The notes under the pieces are model-generated. The model was not told where the DNA came from. It did not search any database and worked only from the letters and a program-made list of their open reading frames with translations. DNA of 64,000 nt. Origin: Pseudomonas sp. IPO3778. Its GTDB lineage: Bacteria > Pseudomonadota > Gammaproteobacteria > Pseudomonadales > Pseudomonadaceae. The position numbers were made by a program, and so were the translations under genes. Where the stretch lies: NCBI RefSeq assembly GCF_013386825.1, contig NZ_JACARC010000015.1, positions 1 to 64,000 on the forward strand, given 5' to 3'. Positions 55,578-64,000 of the stretch are shown piece by piece (within the stretch, counting starts at the first letter, position 1; each line of letters starts with the position of its first letter).

Positions 55578-56777
55578 CTAGCGGACCACGCCACGCGCAC
55601 GCAAGGCGTCGACATCCCTGGCGGCATACCCCAGCTCTTCAAGTAGCGCCTGGGAATGGCTGCCCAGTTGCGGCACGTTCAGGCGCGTATCGAAACGCCG
55701 GCCATTCATTTCAAACGGCAGCATCGGCACCTTCACTTCCTGGCCGTTATCCAGCGTCAGGTGCGCCAGGCCGCCGGAGGCATTCAGGTGCACATCATCA
55801 AACAAATCCTGAGGCCGCTGGATCGGTGAGAACGGCAAGCCAGCCTGTTCGCACATGTCCATGATTTGCTGCTTGGGCAGCGTGGCCAGCCGCTCACGAA
55901 CTTGCGGCAGGATTTTCGAACGGGCGTGCACACGTTGGGTGTTGCGCGCCAGTTCCGGATCGCTGCCCAGTTGCTCAAAACCAAACGCCTGGCAGAAGCT
56001 CAGCCATTGGCTGTCACTCACCACCCCCATGAACACTTGCTCGTCATCCCGGGTGTTGAACACGTCGTAGATCGCCCATGCCGAAAGACGGCTGGGCATC
56101 GGCGCAGCGGGCTGGCCGGTCGTCGCCATCTGCATCATGTGCTGGCCCACCAGGAACGCCGAATTCTCGAACAGGCCGGTCTGCACAAACTGCCCCTCCC
56201 CCGTTGCCTTGCGTTGCCACAGCGCAGCCAGGATCGAGATGGCGCTGAACATGCCGCCCATCACGTCGTTCACCGACGCACCGGCGCGCAGCGGACGGCC
56301 TTCGGGGCCGGTCATGTAGGCAAGCCCGGACATCATCTGCACCACTTCATCCAGCGCGGTGCGGTGTTCGTAGGGGCCCGGCAGGAAACCTTTCATGGAG
56401 CTGTAGATGATGTCGGGCTTGATCGCCTTGACCTGCTCAAAGCCCAGGCCGAGTTTCTCCATCGCTCCCGGACGAAAGTTCTCGGTGACCACATCGGCGC
56501 TTTCGATCAGCTTGCGCACCGCTGCCATACCTTCCTCGGTCTTGATGTCGACGGCGAAGCTTTTTTTGTTGCGGTTGTAGGTCATCCAGTAACCGGCGCC
56601 CGAGCCGGTCAACCGCCGGGTGTTGTCGCCCGCCGGCGTCGGCTCGACCTTAATCACTTCCGCGCCAAGATCGGCCAGTACCAGCCCGCAGGTCGGGCCC
56701 ATGACCATGTGCACAAACTCGACCACCCGAATGCCTGCCAGCGGCAGCGCCTGGATGTTTTGATTCCGTGTGCTCAT
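55578..56777 (-). CDS. Class III (CaiB/BaiF) CoA-transferase
   Basis: 399 residues. Family III transferase: GIRVVEFVHMVMGPTCGLVL at the N-terminus, the active-site region GASVNDVMGGMFSAISILAA with the catalytic Asp, and GLFENSAFLVGQ. It moves CoA from a donor such as succinyl-CoA to the carboxylic acid that the next enzyme cleaves. Overlaps the lyase gene (ATGA). Confidence 0.92.
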   Translation of the reverse strand: MSTRNQNIQALPLAGIRVVEFVHMVMGPTCGLVLADLGAEVIKVEPTPAGDNTRRLTGSGAGYWMTYNRNKKSFAVDIKTEEGMAAVRKLIESADVVTENFRPGAMEKLGLGFEQVKAIKPDIIYSSMKGFLPGPYEHRTALDEVVQMMSGLAYMTGPEGRPLRAGASVNDVMGGMFSAISILAALWQRKATGEGQFVQTGLFENSAFLVGQHMMQMATTGQPAAPMPSRLSAWAIYDVFNTRDDEQVFMGVVSDSQWLSFCQAFGFEQLGSDPELARNTQRVHARSKILPQVRERLATLPKQQIMDMCEQAGLPFSPIQRPQDLFDDVHLNASGGLAHLTLDNGQEVKVPMLPFEMNGRRFDTRLNVPQLGSHSQALLEELGYAARDVDALRARGVVR

Positions 56778-57715
56778 CGTGCGGCCCCTGCGTAGTGAAA
56801 GTTCTTGCCCACGCCGGCGTCCGGGATGAACCCGTAGAGCGGTTCGCCAGGCAGGCCTTTTTGCAGCCACTCACGTGCCGCCACCAGCTTGTCGATATCG
56901 ACGCCGGTGCGCAGGCCCATGGACTCAAGCAGGTAAACCAGGTCTTCGGTGACGATATTGCCCGACGCCCCCGGCGCATAAGGACAGCCGCCAATCCCGC
57001 CCTGGGAGGCATCGAAGGTGGTGACGCCAACGTCCAGCGCCGCCAGCACATTCGCCAGCCCCTGGCCGCGGGTATTGTGGAAGTGAGCGCTGCCGGCCCT
57101 GGCACCGATTTCGCTGCGCAAACGGATAAACGCCCGACGCACCTGGGCCGGGTTGGCGTAGCCGACGGTGTCCGCCAGCCCGACCTCGTCCACCCCCAGC
57201 TCGGCCATGCGCAACGCCATGCGAATCACATCGTCTTCAGGCACTTCGCCCTGGATCGTGCAACCGAATACCGTCGACAAACCGGCTTCCACCTGCACCT
57301 GCGGGAAGTGTTCATTGCGCAGGGCAATGACCTGGCGCACCTCGTCAAACACCTGTTGGTGGGTCTTGCGGATGTTGGCGAGGGAATGGGGCTCGCTGAC
57401 GGAAATGGGCAGCGTGATTTTCTGCACGCCGGCGTCGAAGGCCGCCTGTGCACCTTTGAGGTTCGGCACCAGCGCGGTGACAAACACCTCCGGGCGCTGA
57501 CGCATATGCACCACCAGTTGCGCAGCATCGGCCATCTGCGGCAGCAGCTTGGGGGAGACGAAGGAACCAATCTCGATTTCCTGGAGGCCGGCGTCGGCCA
57601 GGGCTGTCAGCCATTGCAGTTTCAGCGCGGTGGGCATCGTTGCGGCGACGCTTTGCAGGCCGTCACGCGGGCCTACCTCGCTGATCAGAATGTCGATGTT
57701 TTTATTTGGGGTCAT
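56774..57715 (-). CDS. HMG-CoA-lyase-family enzyme
   Basis: 313-residue TIM-barrel aldol-type lyase. SEVGPRDGLQS (metal and substrate Asp-Arg), GLADTVGYANPAQVR, the metal-binding HFHNTRGQGLAN and the catalytic-Cys loop GIGGCPYAPGASGN are all intact. It cleaves a 3-hydroxy-3-methylglutaryl-CoA-like or citramalyl-CoA-like thioester to a ketoacid plus acetyl-CoA; which one is unclear. I chose the ATG at 57715 (AAAGG 7 nt upstream) over 57736. First gene of the operon. Confidence 0.88.
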   Translation of the reverse strand: MTPNKNIDILISEVGPRDGLQSVAATMPTALKLQWLTALADAGLQEIEIGSFVSPKLLPQMADAAQLVVHMRQRPEVFVTALVPNLKGAQAAFDAGVQKITLPISVSEPHSLANIRKTHQQVFDEVRQVIALRNEHFPQVQVEAGLSTVFGCTIQGEVPEDDVIRMALRMAELGVDEVGLADTVGYANPAQVRRAFIRLRSEIGARAGSAHFHNTRGQGLANVLAALDVGVTTFDASQGGIGGCPYAPGASGNIVTEDLVYLLESMGLRTGVDIDKLVAAREWLQKGLPGEPLYGFIPDAGVGKNFHYAGAAR

Positions 57716-57745
57716 CACCAGGCCTTTGAAGGTCAATCCATAATC

Positions 57746-57762
57746 GTTCTATCTAATAGAAC
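57746..57762. promoter_or_regulatory. IclR-type operator, site 1
   Basis: GTTCTATCTAATAGAAC: perfect 7-bp arms with a 3-bp spacer, 31 bp before the lyase gene start, followed by a half-site GTTCT at 57766. Position suits control of the leftward operon. Confidence 0.75.
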
Positions 57763-57930
57763 ATCGTTCTGAAATAAATAATGAGCGCGTTAATTTTCGC
57801 TGTCAACGGCCGAAAAGCAGTCAGCGGTTTTTACTGATAATTGGTGGATCACTTGCCGAACGAATCGATCGCGATCCATACGTCGATGCAAAAGACAGGG
57901 TTGACAGTCTCAGAAATAACCTCGACATTT

Positions 57931-57967
57931 GTTCTATTAGAAAGCACATCGTTCTATCTAGCAGAAC
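57931..57967. promoter_or_regulatory. IclR-type operators, sites 2 and 3
   Basis: GTTCTATTAGAAAG (57931-57944) and GTTCTATCTAGCAGAAC (57951-57967), 20 bp apart on centre, share the GTTCTAT core with site 1 and lie 73-109 bp before the SMP-30 gene. Three operators in one divergent region suggest one regulator for both transcripts. The rest of this 324-bp region has no gene. Confidence 0.7.
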
Positions 57968-58039
57968 AAAAACAACAACAAGGTGACAAGGTCCCTCCCC
58001 TTTGGGGATGCCTTACCCGCCCCCGTAGGAGTTGATCCT

Positions 58040-58966
58040 GTGAGCCTGTATGCCCCGCCTCGTGATTTGCCCACTCGCGTCTTCAGCACCTTGCCGCCGA
58101 TGTTCTGGCAGGACACAGCGTCCGACTGGGTGCGCGCCAACAAGCCCGGCCAGCGGGTGAACAGCTTCCTCGAAGGACCGTCCTTCGATGTGCAGGGCAA
58201 TCTCTATGTCACAGACATCCCCTACGGCCGGATTTTCCGCATCGACCCCCACGGCAACTGGACGCTGGTGGTGCAATACGATGGCTGGCCCAACGGCCTG
58301 AAAATCCACCGCGACGGGCGCATTTTCATTGCCGACTACAAGCACGGCATCCTGACCCTGGACCCTGCCAGTGGCATCATCACGCCGTTTCTGACTCACC
58401 ACCGCAGCGAAGGCTTCAAGGGTGTGAACGACTTGTTTTTCGACGCCGGCGGCACGCTCTACTTCACCGACCAGGGGCAAACCGGCCAGCAGGACCCTAC
58501 CGGGCGCGTGTTCGCCTACGACCTGGAAAACCAGAGGCTCACCCGTCTGATCGACAACGGCCCGAGCCCCAACGGGCTGGTCATGGACCTGGCGCAAAAC
58601 GCGCTGTTCGTCGCCATGACCCGGGGCAACGCGGTGTGGCGCCTGCCGATCCAGGGTGACGGCGGCACCAGCAAAGTCGGGATCTTCACCGCACTCGCGG
58701 GCGGCGTGAGCGGCGCCGACGGCATGGCCCTCGACGTACTCGGCAACCTCTATGTGTGCGATGCCGGCAATGCCTGCGTCTGGGTGTTCGATCCCCACGC
58801 CGTGCCGCTCTATCGCATTCGCACCTGCACCGAGGGCCGCACCCTGACCAACCTGGCGTTCGGCGGCGAGGGCAACCGGCAACTGTTCATCACCGATTCG
58901 TCGACCGGCTCGATCCTCGTCGCCGACCTGGAACACGCCGGCCAACCGATGTTTTCCCACCGCTGA
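58040..58966 (+). CDS. SMP-30/gluconolactonase-family lactonase
   Basis: 308 residues of a six-bladed beta-propeller. Metal-site and substrate motifs GPSFDVQGNLYVTDIPYG, NGLKIHRDGRIFIADY, VNDLFFDAGGTLYFTD, SPNGLVMD and a final Asp-containing blade are visible. It should hydrolyse a sugar-acid or similar lactone. The GTG at 58040 with TAGGAG 8 nt upstream is the best start; the longer GTG at 57983 adds a non-family N-terminus. Divergent from the CoA-transferase operon. Confidence 0.88.
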   Translation: MSLYAPPRDLPTRVFSTLPPMFWQDTASDWVRANKPGQRVNSFLEGPSFDVQGNLYVTDIPYGRIFRIDPHGNWTLVVQYDGWPNGLKIHRDGRIFIADYKHGILTLDPASGIITPFLTHHRSEGFKGVNDLFFDAGGTLYFTDQGQTGQQDPTGRVFAYDLENQRLTRLIDNGPSPNGLVMDLAQNALFVAMTRGNAVWRLPIQGDGGTSKVGIFTALAGGVSGADGMALDVLGNLYVCDAGNACVWVFDPHAVPLYRIRTCTEGRTLTNLAFGGEGNRQLFITDSSTGSILVADLEHAGQPMFSHR

Positions 58967-59076
58967 ATTAACCCGGCACTGAACGCTGCGAGCAGCACGC
59001 AGGGGCTTCGTTCGCCCTGGAAAAAGCCGGCCGTTACTCGCCTGGCGCCCTATAAGACCAACAAAAAGGCACACCC

Positions 59077-60363
59077 ATGTTGATATTCCTGAGCTACGCC
59101 ATGATCGTCTGCTTCATGTACCTGATCATGAGCAAGCGCCTGTCACCGCTGGTGGCGTTGCTGCTGGTCCCGATCGTTTTCGGCTGCCTGGCCGGCTTCG
59201 CCCCGCAGCTGGGCGGCATGATGTACGACGGCCTGAAGATGCTCGCCCCCACCGGCATTATGCTGACGTTCGCCATCCTGTATTTCTGCCTGATGACCGA
59301 CGCGGGCCTGTTCAACCCGCTGATCAAAGTGATTCTGCGGCTGGTCAAAGGTGACCCGCGCAAGATCGTGGTCGGCACCGCCGTGCTCGGCCTGTGTGTG
59401 GGCCTGGATGGCGACGGCGCCACCACCTACATCATCGCCACCGCTGCGTTTTTGCCGCTGTACCGGCTGACCGGGATTCGCCTGCAAGTCATGGCCACCG
59501 TGCTGCTGATGTCGATAGGCGTGATGAATATCCTGCCCTGGGGCGGGCCGTTTTCCCGGGCGGCCAGTGCCATGCACGTGGACATCACCGAACTGTTCGT
59601 GAGCATGGTGCCGATCATGGTGGCCGGTGCCGTGTGGGTGTTGTTCGCCGCCTGGTGGCTGGGGCGCATGGAGTTTCGCCGCCTGGGCACCGTGAGCATC
59701 AGCGAGGATGAAGTGCTCAAGGGCTATGCCCATATTCGCCTGGGCGATCCGCGCTTCCTGTTCAACGGGGTGCTGACCATCGCCCTGATCACCTGCATGA
59801 TGATCAGCCTGATGCCCTTGCCGATCCTGTTCATGATCGCCTTCGGCCTGGCCTGCCTGGTCAATTTCCCGTCCCTCAAGCAGCAGAAAGAAGTGATCGC
59901 GCGGCATGCTGATAACGTGATGGCGGTGACCTTGCTGATCTTCGCCGCAGGGATTTTTGTCGGGATCATGGGCGGCACCGGCATGGTCAAGGCGATCTCC
60001 GACAACCTGATCGCGCTGTTGCCGCAACAGTCCGGGCCCTACCTGTCGCTGATCACCGCACTGCTGAGCATGCCGTTCACCTATGTGCTGTCCAATGATG
60101 CGTTCTATTTCGGCGTGCTGCCCATCTGGGCGCAGACCGCGGCCCACTATGGAATTGATGCAAAGGAGATGGCGATTGCCTCGCTGATCGGCCAGCCGGT
60201 GCACCTGCTCAGCCCGCTGGTGGCCTCGACTTACCTGCTGTGCGGCCTGCTGGACCTCGACTACGGCGACAACCAGCGCGTCTCGCTGAAATGGACGGTG
60301 GGCACGGTGATGGTGATGTTGCTGGCGGCGATTGCGATTGGCGCAATCACCGTCATCAACTGA
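59077..60363 (+). CDS. CitMHS-family (citrate/metal) transporter
   Basis: 428 residues, about twelve hydrophobic segments. Matches the CitMHS family, which imports citrate or related tricarboxylates in complex with a divalent metal: GLDGDGATTYIIATAAFLPL, MGGTGMVKAISDNLIALLP and the LSNDAFYFGVLPI segment are family hallmarks. It is likely co-transcribed with the lactonase 110 bp upstream. It implies the cluster's substrate or product is a di/tricarboxylate. Confidence 0.88.
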   Translation: MLIFLSYAMIVCFMYLIMSKRLSPLVALLLVPIVFGCLAGFAPQLGGMMYDGLKMLAPTGIMLTFAILYFCLMTDAGLFNPLIKVILRLVKGDPRKIVVGTAVLGLCVGLDGDGATTYIIATAAFLPLYRLTGIRLQVMATVLLMSIGVMNILPWGGPFSRAASAMHVDITELFVSMVPIMVAGAVWVLFAAWWLGRMEFRRLGTVSISEDEVLKGYAHIRLGDPRFLFNGVLTIALITCMMISLMPLPILFMIAFGLACLVNFPSLKQQKEVIARHADNVMAVTLLIFAAGIFVGIMGGTGMVKAISDNLIALLPQQSGPYLSLITALLSMPFTYVLSNDAFYFGVLPIWAQTAAHYGIDAKEMAIASLIGQPVHLLSPLVASTYLLCGLLDLDYGDNQRVSLKWTVGTVMVMLLAAIAIGAITVIN

Positions 60364-60383
60364 GGGACGACTGTCGCGGGCAC

Positions 60384-60415
60384 GGCGGGCTTGAGTCATG
60401 TGCCCGCCGCTTTTA
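60384..60415 (+). terminator. Terminator between CitMHS and ROK regulator genes
   Basis: Stem GGCGGGC/GCCCGCC with an 11-nt loop, followed by GCTTTTATT on the plus strand, 20 bp past the transporter stop. A second overlapping pairing GCGGGCAC/GTGCCCGC strengthens it. Confidence 0.75.
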
Positions 60416-61615
60416 TTCCGGCTTGAGCAACGCCTCATAGTCCGGGCTGATTTCCGCCAAAATCATCAACGCCGCAGCGCCCAGCGCCACGGCGTCGTGC
60501 CCGGCGGTGCCCATCTGGATGCGCGGGTGCAGGCGATCCGAGCGGCTGCTGATGGAGCGGCTCAGGGGTTCGAGACGGGCGATCAGCCGGACCAGGATCG
60601 CTGGCGGCAGAAAACCGCTGATCAGGATGGTCTGCGGGTCGAGCACTGACTCAAGGATGTTGATGGCCTGCTTCAACGCGGGCGCCGCCTCGTCGAGCCA
60701 GGCATCGACGCCTTCGTTGAGTTCCTGGTCATTCATGTCCCACGCCGCCAGGTCCTGCTCGGCCGGATGCCCCAAATGCTCCAGCAGCGCCGCAATGGAA
60801 ATATAGCGTTCCAGGCAGCCGTGATTGCCGCAATAACAGGCCTTGCCGTCAGGCACCACGGTCATGTGGCCGATCTCCCCGGCGTTGTGCCAATGCCCGG
60901 AATACAGGCGGTTATCCAGGTACAGCCCGGCGCCCAGGCCGCTGCCGATAAACAGATGCACGAAGTGATGCAGGCCGCTGGCGATGCCATACAGGCGCTC
61001 GCCCATGGTCGCCGCGGTGGCGTCGTTTTCAATCAGCACCGGCAAGCCGATGGCCTGCTGTAACCGTAGCGGGATGCCCGGGTCATCCCAGCCGGACATC
61101 GCCGTGGGGCCTACGCAGGTCATGCCTTCAACGCTGAAAGGACCGGGCAACGCAATGCCCACACCCAGGAAGCGGCCACCCGGGCGTTGCTCGCGCAAAT
61201 CCTTTACGCAACCCACGATCAGCGGGAGTGCCTGCTCGAATGTCGGGTAGCTGACCGTCAACGTCACCTGCGCCACCGTCTCGCCCAGCAGGTCGAGCAG
61301 CACGGCAATGATGCGATGTTGTTCGACGTGAAAGCCGATCGAATAGCCACCTTCGGGATTCAGCGACAGCGGCACCGGCGGCTGGCCACGCCCGCCCTTC
61401 TCGGCCGCATGGACCAGCAGCACGCCCTCTTCCTGAAGCTCGGTGACAATGTTCGAGACCGTCTGCGCCGTCAGTGAGGTCAGCCGCGTGAGGTCGGCAC
61501 GGGTTAACCGACCGCTCTGGCGAATGGCTTCCAGGATCACCCGACGGTTGTGCTGTCGGGCATGTTCGGCGTTGGTGCCGGTGGTCACCGCACGTTTGAG
61601 CTTGGGATTTTTCAT
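60413..61615 (-). CDS. ROK-family transcriptional repressor
   Basis: 400 residues. N-terminal winged helix (RLTRADLTRLTSLTAQTVSN, about 34-53) fused to a ROK sugar-kinase-like domain with FIGSGLGAGLYLDN and the structural zinc motif CYCGNHGCLE. As in NagC/Mlc, the kinase fold serves as a sugar sensor. It is divergent from the permease and ROK kinase genes, which it probably represses. Confidence 0.9.
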   Translation of the reverse strand: MKNPKLKRAVTTGTNAEHARQHNRRVILEAIRQSGRLTRADLTRLTSLTAQTVSNIVTELQEEGVLLVHAAEKGGRGQPPVPLSLNPEGGYSIGFHVEQHRIIAVLLDLLGETVAQVTLTVSYPTFEQALPLIVGCVKDLREQRPGGRFLGVGIALPGPFSVEGMTCVGPTAMSGWDDPGIPLRLQQAIGLPVLIENDATAATMGERLYGIASGLHHFVHLFIGSGLGAGLYLDNRLYSGHWHNAGEIGHMTVVPDGKACYCGNHGCLERYISIAALLEHLGHPAEQDLAAWDMNDQELNEGVDAWLDEAAPALKQAINILESVLDPQTILISGFLPPAILVRLIARLEPLSRSISSRSDRLHPRIQMGTAGHDAVALGAAALMILAEISPDYEALLKPE

Positions 61616-61637
61616 GGGCTGATAATCCGTCGCGGCG

Positions 61638-61662
61638 ATTAATTAAATCAAGTTGAATTAAT
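61638..61662. promoter_or_regulatory. Candidate ROK operator
   Basis: ATTAATT and AATTAAT arms with an 11-bp spacer, an inverted repeat of the size and AT-character of NagC/Mlc sites, 22 bp before the repressor start and 166 bp before the permease start. Confidence 0.6.
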
Positions 61663-61827
61663 ACTCACGGCGTGCTTTTCTTAGCACCTCGGACGATTGC
61701 GCCTACAGCGATTTCCGATTACGCCCCATAAAAACAATGACGGGTCGATAGAAGCCCTTGATGGCACGCAACCTCTTTGCAACTGCCCCCAACCCCTTCT
61801 GTCACTCGATTAAGAGGTCGTTCCCCC

Positions 61828-63231
61828 ATGAGCACGTTGACACCCGTCGATCCGGACTTGCCCAACGGCAAACGCAAAATCGGTCTGTTCCCCGCTATCA
61901 CCCTGAACATGAGTCAGATGTGCGGCGTGGGCCCGTTTATCACCATTCCCACCATGATCGTGATCATGGGCGGCCCCCAGGCTTACCTCGGCTGGATCCT
62001 CGGCGCCCTGCTGGCCCTGTGTGACGGGCTGGTGTGGGCCGAACTCGGCGCCTCCCTGCCGGGCGCGGGCGGTACTTACAATTACCTGCGGGAAGCCTTC
62101 GGCAAGCGTACGGGCAAACTGCTGCCGTTCCTGTTTGTGTGGACGGCCATGTTGTTTATCCCGCTGATCATGTCCACCGGCATCATCGGCTTCGTGCAGT
62201 ACCTGACGTGGTTCTGGCCGAACATGAGCCAGACCGCCGGCAACCTGATCGGCCTCGCCGTGATCTGGCTGGTGATCGTGATGCTGTGGCGCAAGATCGA
62301 GTCCATCGCCAAATTGAGCATCGTGCTGTGGGTGATCATGCTGATCAGCATCGGTGCGCTGATCGCCGCCGCCTTCACCCACTTCCATGCCGACCTGGCC
62401 TTCAGCTTCCCCGAGGGCGCCTTCAACCTTGGCGACAGCAGCTTCTGGCTGGGCATGGCCGGCGGCCTGACCATCGGCATTTATGACTACCTGGGCTACA
62501 ACACCTCGGCGTACCTGGCCGGTGAAGTCGAGCAACCCGGGAAGGTGATTCCCAAGTCGATCGTGTTTTCGATCCTCGGCATCCTCGCGGTCTACCTGTT
62601 AATGCAAGTGGGCGTGCTGGGCGTGGTGGATTGGCACCGCATGCTCGACCCCGAATCGCCCGCCTACAAATCCGTGGCCTCGGTGGTGCTCAGCGAAACC
62701 TGGGGCAGCACCGCCGCCGGAATCGTCACTGTATTGATCCTGATCACCGCCGTTGCCTCGGTGTTTGCCGGGCTGCTGGGCGGTTCCCGGGTGCCGTTCG
62801 AGGCGGCGAAAGACAAGGTGTTCTTCAACGCCTTCAGCAAGGTCCACCCCCAGCATGCGTTCCCGACCTACGGCATCCTGAGCATGGGCCTGCTGACGTC
62901 CGTGGGGTTCATGATTGGACGCCTGACCGACCTGAACACCCTGATTCAGTTGCTGACCACGGTGATGATCCTGGTGCAGTCGGTGGCGCAGATCATCTCG
63001 CTGCTGGTGCTGCGCAAGACCAAGCCGCACCTGGCCCGCCCGTACAAAATGTGGCTGTACCCGGTGCCGGCGATCATCGCGCTGCTGGGTTGGGTTTATA
63101 TCTATATGGCGTCCAACCATAACGCCCCCGGTGCTTACCCGATCCAATGGTCGCTGGTGTGGGTAGCAGCCGGTAGCGTGGCCTACCTGCTGTGGGCGCG
63201 GGTGCAAAAACTGTGGCCTTTCGATAAGTGA
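61828..63231 (+). CDS. APC-superfamily permease
   Basis: 467 residues with twelve hydrophobic segments. N-terminal IGLFPAITLNMSQMCGVGPF with the unwound first segment typical of the amino acid-polyamine-organocation family, and a long EQPGKVIPKSIVFSILG loop. Placement beside a ROK kinase and ROK repressor suggests an amino sugar or related compound rather than a plain amino acid; this is inference. Start at the ATG with AGAGG 10 nt upstream. Confidence 0.88.
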   Translation: MSTLTPVDPDLPNGKRKIGLFPAITLNMSQMCGVGPFITIPTMIVIMGGPQAYLGWILGALLALCDGLVWAELGASLPGAGGTYNYLREAFGKRTGKLLPFLFVWTAMLFIPLIMSTGIIGFVQYLTWFWPNMSQTAGNLIGLAVIWLVIVMLWRKIESIAKLSIVLWVIMLISIGALIAAAFTHFHADLAFSFPEGAFNLGDSSFWLGMAGGLTIGIYDYLGYNTSAYLAGEVEQPGKVIPKSIVFSILGILAVYLLMQVGVLGVVDWHRMLDPESPAYKSVASVVLSETWGSTAAGIVTVLILITAVASVFAGLLGGSRVPFEAAKDKVFFNAFSKVHPQHAFPTYGILSMGLLTSVGFMIGRLTDLNTLIQLLTTVMILVQSVAQIISLLVLRKTKPHLARPYKMWLYPVPAIIALLGWVYIYMASNHNAPGAYPIQWSLVWVAAGSVAYLLWARVQKLWPFDK

Positions 63232-64000
63232 TGAGCGTTATGCACGAACCACTGGAAACAACGGGCGCTGCGGCGCCCCCGCAAGGGCTGTTGCTGGCGA
63301 TTGATGTGGGCGGCACCAAGACTCAGGTGGCGTGCTACGACATTGCACGCCAGCGCATGAACACGCGGATTCTCGCCACCCACGCCGACGGTTTGTCCGG
63401 CGCGCCGGCACTGCAACGCATCCTGGAGGCGGCGCACACCTGCGTCGCCGAGTTCGGCAACCTGCCGGTGTTGAGTGTGGCGGCGGTATTCCCCGGCGTG
63501 GTGCGCGGGCCCACCTTGCTGATGGCGCCCAACACCCCGGGCTTCGAACACCTCGACCTGCAAGGGTTGATCGCCCAGGCGTTTGGCAATGCCCCCGTGG
63601 CCCTCGACAACGATGTGAAGGCCGGCGCCCTGGCCGAAGTCCGCTGGGGTTCGCTGGCCGGTGTCGACAACGCGATCTACCTGAACCTGGGCACCGGCCT
63701 TTCGGCGGCGGCGATTGCCAACGGCAAACTGATTCGCGGCCATAACGGTGCCGCCATGGAAATCGGCTACCTGCTGTCACCGTTTCTCGACCCGGCCCAG
63801 CCTGATCAGTGGCGCACCTACGAGCACGGCGGCGCACCGCTGGAAGAGCTGTTTTCCGGTCATGCATTGAGCGAGTTGGCGGTGCAGATGCTCGGTCACG
63901 GGCATCAGGCGCTGGACCTGTTTTCCAGCGTGGATCCGCCAGTGCGCCAGGCCCTGGAACGGCGCATCGCCGCGTGCGCCGTGCAAGTGGCCAACCTGGC
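63231..64000 (+). CDS. ROK-family sugar kinase (partial, runs off the window)
   Basis: The first 256 codons or so of a ROK kinase, starting with an ATG overlapping the permease stop (TGATG). The phosphate motif LLLAIDVGGTKTQVACYD and the second motif NLGTGLSAAAIANGKLIRG are clear. The usual zinc motif (CxCGxxGCxE) expected after the catalytic segment is missing: EIGYLLSPFLDPAQPDQWR replaces it. It should phosphorylate the sugar brought in by the permease. Truncated only by the window end. Confidence 0.88.
   Translation, partial: MSVMHEPLETTGAAAPPQGLLLAIDVGGTKTQVACYDIARQRMNTRILATHADGLSGAPALQRILEAAHTCVAEFGNLPVLSVAAVFPGVVRGPTLLMAPNTPGFEHLDLQGLIAQAFGNAPVALDNDVKAGALAEVRWGSLAGVDNAIYLNLGTGLSAAAIANGKLIRGHNGAAMEIGYLLSPFLDPAQPDQWRTYEHGGAPLEELFSGHALSELAVQMLGHGHQALDLFSSVDPPVRQALERRIAACAVQVANL

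Overview
The window reads as a chromosomal segment of a Pseudomonas of the fluorescens complex. The basis is the conserved thrS-infC-rpmI-rplT-pheS-pheT-ihfA-merR-tRNA-Pro block, an RsmE-type CsrA paralogue, a complete rbs ribose operon, a periplasmic glutaminase-asparaginase with a sigma-54 promoter, high-GC coding DNA, and small-protein families typical of the genus. No database search was possible. Family names come from motifs read in the translations.

Layout. (1) 40-12150 is an organosulfur-type scavenging locus. A leftward eight-gene operon encodes an oligopeptide-type ABC transporter, a DszC/SfnB-like flavin monooxygenase, an aldo/keto reductase, an NtaA/DszA-type luciferase-like monooxygenase and an acetyltransferase. 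It is divergent from a TonB-dependent receptor. Each side of the shared 424-bp intergenic region carries a good -24/-12 (sigma-54) promoter match. (2) About 12.65-22.5 kb is a lower-GC, decayed genomic island between a truncated AraC-type gene and tRNA-Pro(GGG). It holds an in-frame chimera of an island protein with the AraC DNA-binding tail, an OmpA-like fragment, a HEPN/Ymh (TIGR02391-like) protein, a Cas4-like nuclease/SF1 helicase of 1130 residues, integrase and IS3 transposase remnants, and an alpha/beta-hydrolase with a GAF-like C-terminal half and a small partner gene. (3) 22.5-30.0 kb is the translation-factor block, all leftward. (4) 30.4-32.4 kb holds a cold-shock gene and small proteins.

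(5) 32.45-39.56 kb is rbsBACRKD followed by a periplasmic nucleoside hydrolase, with a perfect LacI-type operator ahead of rbsB and a 10-bp hairpin between rbsB and rbsA. (6) 39.7-45.6 kb holds ansB, with a full enhancer/IHF/sigma-54 promoter architecture, then DUF1654, endonuclease I, a SPOR lipoprotein, rsmE, a DUF2214 membrane protein, small hypotheticals and a HAD phosphatase. (7) 45.8-49.5 kb is a probable metal-responsive module: a tandem-repeat small exported protein, an exported hydrolase, a DUF2790 protein and a CopRS-like two-component system. Two near-identical CopR-type boxes lie in it.

(8) 49.5-51.9 kb is a pyroglutamate module (Pcp, DUF979, DUF969). (9) 53.3-60.4 kb is an IclR-controlled catabolic cluster: an HMG-CoA-lyase-family enzyme, a class III CoA-transferase and an MFS transporter, divergent from an SMP-30-type lactonase and a CitMHS transporter, with repeated GTTCTAT-type operators between them. 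(10) 60.4-64.0 kb is a ROK repressor divergent from an APC permease and a ROK-family kinase that runs off the window end.

The most promising undescribed material is in the island (hydrolase-GAF pair, AraC chimera, HEPN/helicase neighbourhood) and in the paired sigma-54 promoters of the sulfur-type locus.
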